A DNA stretch of 5,469 nt from an uncultured Phascolarctobacterium sp. (GCA_946002345.1 CAMFZA010000129.1:1-5469), one strand, 5' to 3'; positions 1 through 5,469 are shown, counted from the first letter of the stretch. The notes: generated by a model not told the origin, from the sequence alone. Program-made: numbers and translations.

Positions 1-803
1 GCTTTAAGCTGCGGGCAGATAAAAAGCTGGGACAGAATTTTTTGATTGACGAAAATGTGGTGCGCCAAATTGTGGCAGCTGCTGAGCTTAGCGAGGCAGA
101 CACGGTTTTGGAGGTTGGCCCCGGCATTGGCACACTTACGCAGGGCCTAGCGGAAAGCAAGGCTAGGGTAGTGGCCGTGGAACTGGACACTAGACTGCTG
201 CCGGTTTTGGCAACAACGCTAGAGGGCTACGACAACGTGCGCGTGGTGCACGGCGATATCCTGAAGGTGAATATTATGGAGGAGGTTGGTGCGCCTAGCT
301 TTAAGGTGTGCGCCAATCTGCCCTATTACATTACTACGCCTATCATCTTTGCGCTTTTAGAAAAGCGTTTGCCCATGGAGCGTTTGGTGGCCATGGTGCA
401 AAAGGAAGTGGCCGAGCGCATGGCAGCTCAGCCCGGCGGCAAGGAGTATGGCGCACTGTCTGTGGCCATTCAATATTACACCGAGCCAGAAATCGCCTTC
501 ATCGTACCGCCCACATCCTTTATTCCTGCGCCGGCAGTGGAGTCTGCTGTCATTGTATGCAAGCGTCGCGTTAAGCCGCCTGTAGAGGTGTGCGACGAAG
601 GCTTGTTCTTCCGGGTGGTTAAGGCTGCCTTTTCTCTGCGCCGCAAGATGCTCAGCAATTCTTTGAAGAATATGGGCATTAAGTCTGAGCAGGTGGCTAA
701 ATGGTTGGAGCTTGCCGGAGTGGATGGCAAGCGTCGAGCCGAAACCTTGAGCTTGGAGGATTTCGCCAAATTAACAAATAGCTTTAATGTGGCTGGGAAG
801 TAA
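1..803 (+). CDS. rsmA: 16S rRNA (adenine(1518)-N(6)/adenine(1519)-N(6))-dimethyltransferase RsmA/KsgA, 5'-truncated
   Basis: The enzyme uses S-adenosylmethionine (SAM) to dimethylate two adjacent adenines in the 3'-terminal hairpin of 16S rRNA, a late step of 30S subunit maturation in the cytoplasm. The reading frame is open from base 3, upstream of the first possible start (TTG at 42). The 13 residues before that codon include KKLGQNF, which joins LID to form the conserved N-terminal RsmA signature, so TTG 42 is internal and the true start lies left of the window. Of 266 visible residues, SAM motif I (EVGPGIGT) is at about 37-44, the ribose-binding acidic residue at E60, GD at about 84-85, and the catalytic NLPY at 105-108. 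The C-terminal helical domain is complete. Probably only some 15-25 N-terminal residues are missing. The gene ends in TAA and a terminator follows 11 bases later. Confidence 0.96.
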   Translation, partial: FKLRADKKLGQNFLIDENVVRQIVAAAELSEADTVLEVGPGIGTLTQGLAESKARVVAVELDTRLLPVLATTLEGYDNVRVVHGDILKVNIMEEVGAPSFKVCANLPYYITTPIIFALLEKRLPMERLVAMVQKEVAERMAAQPGGKEYGALSVAIQYYTEPEIAFIVPPTSFIPAPAVESAVIVCKRRVKPPVEVCDEGLFFRVVKAAFSLRRKMLSNSLKNMGIKSEQVAKWLELAGVDGKRRAETLSLEDFAKLTNSFNVAGK

Positions 804-813
804 AAGATTTATG

Positions 814-850
814 AGAGCTGTACCATTATTTTATGGTATGGCTCTTTTTA
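814..850 (+). terminator. Rho-independent terminator of rsmA
   Basis: A 13-bp stem pairs 814-826 with 833-845, including two G-U wobbles, around the 6-base loop TATTTT. It runs into a T-rich tail (845-849 is TTTTT). It lies just after the rsmA stop codon and separates rsmA from rmuC. Confidence 0.88.
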
Positions 851-918
851 TTAGCCGCTTTTAGGCGCAGCGTTAGCTATTTAAGTCAAAGTACGTGTGT
901 TAACTATTCCAAATGCTC

Positions 919-947
919 TTGCCAAAAAGCACAGAACGTAGTATAGT
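919..947 (+). promoter_or_regulatory. Sigma-A-type promoter of rmuC
   Basis: The -35 box TTGCCA (919-924) and the -10 box TATAGT (942-947) are 17 bases apart. Each matches the consensus at 5 of 6 positions. The predicted start is near 954, giving a leader of about 31 bases. A perfect 10-base palindrome, AACATATGTT (949-958), covers the predicted start. The rest of the 850-984 gap shows nothing else I can name. Confidence 0.75.
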
Positions 948-984
948 AAACATATGTTAAGAATTTAGAAAAGAGGTATAGCAT

Positions 985-2229
985 ATGTCCTTGGAGCAGA
1001 TTTTCTTACTTGCCATTTTGGTTATTTCCCTTGTCCTAACTATCCTCGTAGCTTTACTCTGGAGTAACATCAAGGGGCTTGAGCATCACAGCCCCCAGGA
1101 GGCGCTGCGCAGGGAATTGGAGCAGCAGCTCTTTGGCTTAAAGCAGGATATTGGCGCCGGCATTCAGGGCTTGGGTAGCAGCAATGTGCAGGCTATTGCC
1201 CAATTAAGCGAGCTGCTGAAGGAAAATCAAAAAATGGCCATGGAATCTCAAAGGCAGCAGCTGGAGCAAATGGAAAAAAGCATGCGTACCAAGCAGGAAA
1301 ATATGCTTTTCATCCTTAAGGAGCAGCTGGAGGAGATTCGTGGCACTGTGGATGAAAAGCTGCAAACAACTCTGGAAAAGCGTATCAGCGAATCCTTTAA
1401 AACAGTCAGCTCCCAGCTGGAGCAGGTGTACAAGGGCCTAGGCGAAATGCAGAGCTTGGCCAGCGATGTGGGTGGCTTAAAAAAAATCATGAGCGGCGTA
1501 AAAACTCGTGGCAATTTGGGCGAATACCAATTAGCAGGGATCTTAGCCGAGATTTTAGCGCCGGAGCAATATGCAACTAATGTGGCTACGGTACCCAAAA
1601 GCAGTGAGCGGGTTGAATTTGCTGTAAAGCTGCCCCATGAGGATGGCACAGTGTATCTACCCATTGACTCCAAATTTCCTGCGGAAACCTATGCTCAGCT
1701 ACGGGATGTCCAGGAAAGCGGTGACCGCAAGACGGTGGAAGCCGCCTATAAAAATTTGGAAGCAGTGATTAAAAGTGAGGCCAAGGACATTCGCACGAAA
1801 TATGTGGCAGTGCCCTATACCACCAATTTTGCCATCATGTTCCTACCTTCAGAGGGGCTTTATGCCGAGGTTGTGGGCCGGGGCATGGTTGAGGTGCTGC
1901 AAAGGGATTATCAAGTGAATGTGGCTGGACCTAGTACCATGGCAGCACTCTTGAACAGCTTGCAAATGGGCTTCAAAACACTGGCCATTCAGCAAAAATC
2001 CAATTATGCTTGGGAGATTTTGGGTGCTGTGAAAACAGAGTTTGGCAAGTTTGAGGAGTCACTAACCAAAATGCAAAGATATCTTGATTCTACGAGCAGA
2101 GAATTGGATACGCTCATTACCACGAGAAGCAACCAAATGCAGCGTAAGCTGCGGGAGGTGGAACGCTTAGATGATGTGAGAGCGGAGCAGCTATTAGAAT
2201 TAAATAAGCTTTCCAAAACCAAGGAATAA
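985..2229 (+). CDS. rmuC: RmuC-family protein (predicted nuclease-like DNA recombination protein)
   Basis: RmuC-family proteins are implicated in DNA recombination; in E. coli, loss of rmuC raises inversion at short inverted repeats. The biochemical activity is poorly established, though the core resembles restriction-endonuclease folds. The 414 residues begin with a single hydrophobic segment at about 6-26, so the protein is probably membrane-anchored with a cytoplasmic body. A long Gln/Glu/Lys-rich coiled coil covers about 35-170. The core carries RGNLGE (175-180), VEFAVKLP (210-217), PIDSKFP (226-232) and FLPSEGLY (286-293). The E-then-D-x-K pattern (E211, D228, K230) fits a PD-(D/E)xK-like site. 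A second coiled coil closes the C-terminus. Family members are commonly 400-500 residues, so this looks complete. ATG 985 is preceded by AGAGG (972-976) with an 8-base gap. It has its own promoter and terminator, so it is probably monocistronic. Confidence 0.93.
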   Translation: MSLEQIFLLAILVISLVLTILVALLWSNIKGLEHHSPQEALRRELEQQLFGLKQDIGAGIQGLGSSNVQAIAQLSELLKENQKMAMESQRQQLEQMEKSMRTKQENMLFILKEQLEEIRGTVDEKLQTTLEKRISESFKTVSSQLEQVYKGLGEMQSLASDVGGLKKIMSGVKTRGNLGEYQLAGILAEILAPEQYATNVATVPKSSERVEFAVKLPHEDGTVYLPIDSKFPAETYAQLRDVQESGDRKTVEAAYKNLEAVIKSEAKDIRTKYVAVPYTTNFAIMFLPSEGLYAEVVGRGMVEVLQRDYQVNVAGPSTMAALLNSLQMGFKTLAIQQKSNYAWEILGAVKTEFGKFEESLTKMQRYLDSTSRELDTLITTRSNQMQRKLREVERLDDVRAEQLLELNKLSKTKE

Positions 2230-2240
2230 GCAGCAATATG

Positions 2241-2281
2241 TATCGGTCAGCTCTTTTTACAGGGCTGGCCGATAATTTTTT
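2241..2281 (+). terminator. Rho-independent terminator of rmuC
   Basis: A 13-bp stem pairs 2241-2253 with 2262-2274, with two wobble pairs, around the 8-base loop TTTTTACA. It is followed by A and six T (2276-2281), and starts 11 bases after the rmuC stop codon. Confidence 0.92.
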
Positions 2282-2303
2282 GATAAAAAATAATAGTTAG
2301 TCA

Positions 2304-2332
2304 TTGACAACTGCATCGAAAAGGAGTATAGT
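2304..2332 (+). promoter_or_regulatory. Strong sigma-A promoter of the trmB-lysA operon
   Basis: A perfect -35 box TTGACA (2304-2309) and the -10 box TATAGT (2327-2332, 5 of 6) are separated by 17 bases. This is the best promoter in the window. Transcription should start near 2339, leaving a leader of only about 37 bases before the regulator's ATG, which is too short for a lysine riboswitch. Confidence 0.88.
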
Positions 2333-2349
2333 GTTCTTAAACAGGAACA
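2332..2349 (+). promoter_or_regulatory. Candidate operator palindrome over the trmB transcription start
   Basis: TGTTCTT (2332-2338) and AGGAACA (2343-2349) form an 18-base imperfect palindrome with the centre AAAC. Six of seven pairs are Watson-Crick and one is G-T. It overlaps the last base of the -10 box and is centred on the predicted start, where a bound repressor would block RNA polymerase. The autoregulatory role is inferred from position only. Confidence 0.5.
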
Positions 2350-2375
2350 ACATTAGAAGAGCTGAATGAGGGATT

Positions 2376-3071
2376 ATGAATCTTATTGAAGGATTGACCA
2401 ATTTTAACTTAACCAAGCAGGAAGCAACGCTCTACGTGCTGCTCTTAAAGGCAGGGCAATTAACCGGCTATGAGGCAGCCAAGCAGACGGGCATCTCCCG
2501 CTCCAATACCTACACTGCGCTAGCAGGACTGGTGGAAAAGGGCGCGGCCTATGTGCTGGAGGAGGGCAAGGTTACTCGCTATACCCCGGTGGCCCCGGAG
2601 GAGTTTTGTAGCAACAAAATCAGCAGACTAGAAGAGATAAAGCAGGATATCCTGCAACAGCTGCCGGTTTTGGCTAGTGATGCCGAAGGCTACATTACCA
2701 TTAAGGGTGAGCAGGAAATCATCAACAAGCTACGCAACACTGTGCGTCAGGCCAAGGAACGTATTTATGTATCCGGCAATCTGCGCTTGTTGGAGCTACT
2801 GCGGCAGGAGCTTGAGGATGCTCTTGCCAGGGGGTTAAAGGTTGTTATTATTGGTGACAAGACCTATCAGCTGGCGGGTGCCATTTGCTATGGAACTACC
2901 AAGAAAAGTGAGCAAATTCGCCTGATTGCAGACTCTCGCACGGTTTTGACCGGCGATTTGGAGGATGCAGAGGATTCCAGCTGTTTATATTCCTGTAAAC
3001 GCAATCTCGTTGATTTGTTTAAAGAAGCATTAAAAAACGAGATTGCCTTAATTAAATTAACAGAAAGGTGA
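2376..3071 (+). CDS. TrmB-family transcriptional regulator
   Basis: This is a DNA-binding regulator with a ligand-sensing C-terminal half. Of 231 residues, about 8-75 form a winged helix: LTKQEATLYVLLLKAG opens it, GYEAAKQTGISRSNTYTAL (31-49) holds the turn and recognition helix, and GKVTRYTPVAPEEF is the wing typical of TrmB-like proteins. A short helix at about 80-100 probably dimerises. Residues 105-230 (YITIKGEQEI, ERIYVSGN, GLKVVIIGD, IRLIADSRTVLTGD) resemble the phospholipase-D-like fold found in many bacterial TrmB members, without an obvious catalytic HKD motif, so sensing and not catalysis is expected. ATG 2376 is preceded by GAGGG (2368-2372), a rather tight spacing. It lies 5 bases before the decarboxylase gene and is co-transcribed with it. 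Characterised TrmB proteins mostly sense sugars; the ligand here is unknown and may relate to lysine or diaminopimelate. Confidence 0.88.
   Translation: MNLIEGLTNFNLTKQEATLYVLLLKAGQLTGYEAAKQTGISRSNTYTALAGLVEKGAAYVLEEGKVTRYTPVAPEEFCSNKISRLEEIKQDILQQLPVLASDAEGYITIKGEQEIINKLRNTVRQAKERIYVSGNLRLLELLRQELEDALARGLKVVIIGDKTYQLAGAICYGTTKKSEQIRLIADSRTVLTGDLEDAEDSSCLYSCKRNLVDLFKEALKNEIALIKLTER
3001..3046 (+). repeat. Perfect 11-bp inverted repeat at the end of trmB, ahead of lysA
   Basis: GCAATCTCGTT (3001-3011) and AACGAGATTGC (3036-3046) are exact reverse complements 24 bases apart. The interval can itself fold: TGTTT (3016-3020) pairs with AAGCA (3025-3029) around AAAG. The structure lies inside the last codons of trmB and ends about 18 bases before the lysA ribosome binding site. 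No U-tract follows, so it is not a classical terminator. It may be an RNA hairpin that affects processing, stability or translation of the lysA part of the message. Confidence 0.6.
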
Positions 3072-3076
3072 TATAC

Positions 3077-4381
3077 ATGTCTAAAAAAGTACCCTTTGTG
3101 ACCAAAGCACAATTAGAAAAAATCGTGGCTCAATACCCCACTCCCTTCCATCTTTATGATGAGGCCGGTATTCGTCGCACTGCACGTTTGCTGTACAAGG
3201 CCTTTGCTTGGAACAAGGGCTTTAAGGAATACTTCGCAGTTAAAGCAACTCCCAACCCCTACCTGCTGCAAATCCTGCGTGAAGAGGGCTGTGGCGCTGA
3301 CTGCTCCTCCTACACTGAGCTTTTGATGAGCGACGCTGTGGGCTTCAAGGAAAGCGAGATTATGTTCTCATCCAATGCTACCCCGGCTGAGGACTTTCAA
3401 TTGGCTCGCAAGCTGAATGTAACCATTAACTTGGATGATATTACCCATATCGACTTCTTGGAGAAGGTGGCAGATATTCCTGATACTGTAAGCTGCCGCT
3501 ATAACCCGGGTGGACATTTTGCTATTGCCAATAACATTATGGATAACCCCGGTGATGCTAAATATGGCATGACTCATGAGCAAATTATTGAGGCCTATAA
3601 ACGTCTTTTGGCTAAGGGTGTAAAGCATTTTGGCATGCATGCCTTCTTGGCCTCCAACACTGTAACCAATGATTACTATCCGGAATTGGCTCGTATCCTC
3701 TTCAAAGTAGCTGTGGAGCTGAAGGAAAAGACCGGCGCCCATATCGAGTTCATCAACCTGTCCGGCGGCATCGGCGTGGCTTATCGCCCTGAGCAGCAGG
3801 ATAATGATTTGCTGGTAATTGGCGAAGGCGTGCGCAAGGTTTATGAAGAGATTTTGGTACCTGCAGGCATGGGCGACGTGAAGATTTTCACCGAGCTGGG
3901 TCGCTTCATGCTGGCTCCCAACGGCGGCCTCGTAACCACTGCTATTCACGAAAAGCACACCTACAAGGAATACATCGGCTGCGATGCTTGCGCTGCTAAC
4001 CTAATGCGTCCTGCTATTTATGGCGCATATCATCATATCACCGTTATGGGTAAGGAGGACGAGCCCTGTGACCATAAATATGACGTAACCGGTGGCCTGT
4101 GCGAAAACAGCGATAAATTTGCTGTGGATAGAATGCTGCCCAAGATTGAAATTGGTGATATGCTCTTTATCCACGATGCTGGCGCACATGGTTATTCCAT
4201 GGGCTACAACTACAATGGCAAGCTGCGCAGTGCGGAAATCCTATTGCAGGAGGATGGCAGCGCGAAAATGATTCGCCGTGCTGAAACTCCTGCTGATTAT
4301 TTTGCAACCTTCGATTTTAGCCCTGAATTTGGCGCTAAGCTGGCAGAAGAAGCTAAGGTTAAAATGCCTGCCAGCAAATAA
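3077..4381 (+). CDS. lysA: Diaminopimelate decarboxylase (LysA-like PLP enzyme, divergent clade)
   Basis: LysA makes L-lysine by removing CO2 from meso-diaminopimelate, the last step of the DAP lysine pathway, in the cytoplasm. The 434 residues show the fold-type III PLP layout. The barrel has EYFAVKATPNP, whose K56 should form the Schiff base with PLP; RYNPGG (141-146); His188 in FGMHAFLASN; the phosphate-binding loop SGGIG (229-233); and ELGR (273-276). The C-terminal sheet domain has CENSD (342-346), matching the family CExxD substrate motif, and GYSMGYNYNGKLR (372-384). Length matches the usual 410-440. A GTG in frame at 3068 overlaps the ribosome binding site, so I chose ATG 3077, preceded by AAAGG (3064-3068). 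It is transcribed with the TrmB regulator. The usual HIGSQ after the PLP-stacking histidine is replaced by AFLASN, so a related decarboxylase, for example one acting on D-lysine or D-ornithine, is a less likely alternative. Confidence 0.87.
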   Translation: MSKKVPFVTKAQLEKIVAQYPTPFHLYDEAGIRRTARLLYKAFAWNKGFKEYFAVKATPNPYLLQILREEGCGADCSSYTELLMSDAVGFKESEIMFSSNATPAEDFQLARKLNVTINLDDITHIDFLEKVADIPDTVSCRYNPGGHFAIANNIMDNPGDAKYGMTHEQIIEAYKRLLAKGVKHFGMHAFLASNTVTNDYYPELARILFKVAVELKEKTGAHIEFINLSGGIGVAYRPEQQDNDLLVIGEGVRKVYEEILVPAGMGDVKIFTELGRFMLAPNGGLVTTAIHEKHTYKEYIGCDACAANLMRPAIYGAYHHITVMGKEDEPCDHKYDVTGGLCENSDKFAVDRMLPKIEIGDMLFIHDAGAHGYSMGYNYNGKLRSAEILLQEDGSAKMIRRAETPADYFATFDFSPEFGAKLAEEAKVKMPASK

Positions 4382-4414
4382 AAAACATCTCTTTTACAAA
4401 GTATAATATGGCTG

Positions 4415-4449
4415 AAAAACTACCTGGTGCTTATGCTAGGTAGTTTTTT
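4415..4449 (+). terminator. Rho-independent terminator of the trmB-lysA operon
   Basis: AAAAACTACCT (4415-4425) pairs with AGGTAGTTTTT (4438-4448) to make an 11-bp perfect stem around a 12-base loop, ending in six T (4444-4449). The A-tract on the 5' side means it could also stop minus-strand transcription. It starts 34 bases after the lysA stop codon. Confidence 0.92.
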
Positions 4450-4486
4450 CTTGTGCTTTAGGCAAATGCTCATAAGTAAAAAAGAC

Positions 4487-4517
4487 TTGACTTGATGTAT
4501 ACTAAAGGTAGTATACT
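4487..4517 (+). promoter_or_regulatory. Probable promoter of larE
   Basis: TTGACT (4487-4492, 5 of 6) lies 19 bases before TATACT (4512-4517, 5 of 6). An alternative -10 box TAGTAT (4509-4514) gives a 16-base spacer but a poorer match. Neither is ideal, which suggests a weak or activated promoter. The -10 region lies inside the tandem repeat at 4497-4524. The leader before ATG 4560 would be about 36 bases. Confidence 0.6.
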
Positions 4518-4524
4518 AAAGCTA
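4497..4524 (+). repeat. Tandem 14-base repeat over the larE promoter, candidate operator
   Basis: The unit GTATACTAAAGSTA (S is G or C) occurs twice head to tail, at 4497-4510 and 4511-4524, with 13 of 14 bases identical. Each unit starts with the palindrome GTATAC; the second extends to the perfect 10-base palindrome TAGTATACTA (4509-4518). GT(A)(T)AC cores resemble the general pattern of GntR-family operators, but no regulator is encoded nearby, so the binding protein is unknown. Confidence 0.55.
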
Positions 4525-4559
4525 TAGGAATTGGGCCAGTACAATCAAAGGAGATTTTT

Positions 4560-5396
4560 ATGAATATTAATGTGCTTGTAGCGGAAGAAAAATATAATAA
4601 GCTCATTGCTGCTTTGCAGGCTATGGACAAAATAGTGGTGGCCTTTAGTGGTGGCGTGGACTCGACCTTTCTGCTTTATGCAGCGAAGAAGGCGGTGGGG
4701 GCGAGGGCTCTTGCGGTGACCTCCCGCTCCGGTGTTGTGCCCCGTCGTGATTTGGATGAGGGAGCGCTTTTTTGTGAGCGTCAGGGAATAAGGCATGAGT
4801 ATCTTGATTTTGACGAGCTGGCAGTGCCCGGCTTTGCCGAAAATCCTCCGGACCGTTGCTATATCTGCAAAAAAACACTGTTTACTAAACTTTTAGCTGT
4901 TGCCGCAAGGGAGCAGGCGGTGCTCTGTGAGGGCTCCAATATGGATGATTTGGGAGATTATCGTCCGGGCCTGCGTGCTCTTAAAGAACTGGCAGTGCGC
5001 AGTCCATTGAAGGAAGCAGGACTGACGAAGGCGGAGATTCGCTATTTGTCGAAGAAGTTTGACCTGCCTACTTGGTCCAAGCCTGCCAGCGCTTGTCTTG
5101 CCTCCCGCTTTGCTTATGGCGAAATCATCACTGCCGCCAAAATGCAGGCGGTGGACGGGGCGGAGCCGCTGCTGTTTGCACTGGGCTTTACGCAATTTAG
5201 GGTGCGGGTGCACGGGGAGGAAAAGCGAGGGCTTTTGGCGAGAATAGAGGTGCTGCCAGAGGAGCTGGCTAAGGCCTTGGAGCAAGAGCTTCGTCAAGAG
5301 ATAATCACAAAATTCAAGGCCTTTGGCTTTACCTACATTACTTTGGACTTGCTTGGCTATAGAACGGGCAGCATGAACGAGGTGCTGCAAATTTGA
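4560..5396 (+). CDS. larE: ATP-dependent sulfur transferase LarE, three-cysteine type
   Basis: LarE supplies sulfur to the nickel-pincer nucleotide cofactor of lactate racemase and related LarA enzymes, acting on the dicarboxylated nicotinate nucleotide made by LarB; LarC then inserts nickel. Its 278 residues match the family length. The PP-loop SGGVDS (30-35) binds ATP and activates the substrate carboxylate by adenylation. Further family motifs are PPDRCYICKK (96-105), GSNMDDLGDYRPG (125-137), SPLKEAGLTKAEIR (148-161), WSKPASACLASRF (172-184) and a C-terminal LLGYRTGSMNEVL. Cys179 is at the position of the sacrificial cysteine of Lactiplantibacillus LarE. Cys100 and Cys103 supply two more, the set expected in LarE forms that carry a [4Fe-4S] cluster. 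ATG 4560 is supported by AAGGAG (4548-4553), 6 bases upstream. No larA, larB or larC is in the window; they could lie further right or elsewhere. Confidence 0.92.
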   Translation: MNINVLVAEEKYNKLIAALQAMDKIVVAFSGGVDSTFLLYAAKKAVGARALAVTSRSGVVPRRDLDEGALFCERQGIRHEYLDFDELAVPGFAENPPDRCYICKKTLFTKLLAVAAREQAVLCEGSNMDDLGDYRPGLRALKELAVRSPLKEAGLTKAEIRYLSKKFDLPTWSKPASACLASRFAYGEIITAAKMQAVDGAEPLLFALGFTQFRVRVHGEEKRGLLARIEVLPEELAKALEQELRQEIITKFKAFGFTYITLDLLGYRTGSMNEVLQI

Positions 5397-5409
5397 TGGT
5401 AATATCATC

Positions 5410-5438
5410 TTGACTAATAGTGAACTCCAAGATATAAG
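5410..5438 (+). promoter_or_regulatory. Promoter-like element for a gene beyond the right edge
   Basis: TTGACT (5410-5415) and TATAAG (5433-5438) are 17 bases apart, each 5 of 6 to consensus. It starts 14 bases after the larE stop codon, and no terminator hairpin lies between, so larE transcripts may read through into the next gene. Its start cannot be assigned in this window. Confidence 0.5.
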
Positions 5439-5449
5439 ATAATAGTGAA
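5415..5449 (+). repeat. 10-base direct repeat flanking the last promoter's -10 box
   Basis: TAATAGTGAA occurs at 5415-5424 and again at 5440-5449, exact and 25 bases apart. The first copy lies in the spacer of the promoter at 5410-5438 and the second near its predicted start. It could be a paired binding site or chance in AT-rich DNA. Confidence 0.4.
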
Positions 5450-5469
5450 GAAACTGATTTGATGGATGC

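Noticed and set aside
42..44. TTG as the start codon of rsmA
   Set aside because: The frame is open upstream to base 3 and encodes KKLGQNF, the conserved RsmA N-terminal signature, so this TTG is an internal leucine and the gene is cut by the window edge.
1248..1673. 141-codon open frame on the minus strand opposite rmuC
   Set aside because: It is antisense to the rmuC coiled coil and core; its Ser/Cys-rich translation is the usual shadow of Gln/Glu/Lys-rich coding sequence.
2339..2375. Lysine riboswitch ahead of the trmB-lysA operon
   Set aside because: The L-box needs roughly 170 or more bases; the predicted leader is about 37 bases and the upstream DNA is occupied by the promoter and the rmuC terminator.
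3068..3070. GTG as the start codon of lysA
   Set aside because: It overlaps the GG of the ribosome binding site AAAGG and the trmB stop codon, and has no site of its own at proper spacing. ATG 3077 fits better.
3368..3958. 196-codon open frame on the minus strand opposite lysA
   Set aside because: It lies wholly within the clearly coding lysA and its translation shows no recognisable domain. It is a by-product of lysA codon usage.
4402..4407. Perfect TATAAT box between lysA and its terminator
   Set aside because: No -35-like hexamer is found 16-18 bases upstream, and a transcript from it would run straight into the terminator at 4415-4449.
4893..5408. 171-codon open frame on the minus strand opposite larE
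   Set aside because: It overlaps the well-supported larE, and the translation has no family features.
5392..5409. Possible terminator hairpin after larE (GATG...CATC)
   Set aside because: Only four base pairs can form and no T-run follows.

Overview
The window reads as chromosomal DNA from a low-to-moderate-GC Firmicute. Genes have GGAG-like ribosome binding sites, near-consensus sigma-A promoters with 17-base spacers, and short AT-rich gaps that end in U-tailed hairpin terminators. The flavour of the LysA and LarE proteins would suit an anaerobic, diderm Firmicute such as a Negativicutes member, but that placement is inference from protein style and not proven here.

All five genes lie on the + strand. 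(1) 1-803 is the 3' part of rsmA (ksgA), the 16S rRNA dimethyladenosine transferase; its start lies outside the window and a strong terminator follows. (2) 985-2229 is an rmuC homologue with a membrane anchor, a coiled coil and a nuclease-like core; it has its own promoter and terminator. (3) 2376-3071 is a TrmB-family winged-helix regulator. (4) 3077-4381 is a diaminopimelate decarboxylase-like enzyme (lysA). Genes 3 and 4 are 5 bases apart, share the promoter at 2304-2332 and end at the terminator at 4415-4449. (5) 4560-5396 is larE, a PP-loop sulfur transferase of the three-cysteine type, with its own promoter overlapping a tandem repeat. The last 73 bases hold a promoter-like element and a direct repeat that probably belong to the next gene.

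The genes look like four independent transcription units (rsmA, rmuC, trmB-lysA, larE) and not one pathway. Only trmB and lysA are clearly linked: a ligand-sensing regulator co-transcribed with an amino-acid decarboxylase, with a palindrome at the predicted transcription start that could be its operator. The predicted leader is too short to hold a lysine riboswitch.

I see no mobile element, CRISPR array, tRNA, rRNA or phage gene, and no multi-gene novel system. The most unusual parts are regulatory: the palindrome at the trmB promoter, a perfect 11-bp inverted repeat at the end of trmB just before lysA, and the tandem GTATAC repeats at the larE promoter. Two protein-level points also stand out: the cluster-type cysteine set in LarE and the altered histidine motif in LysA.
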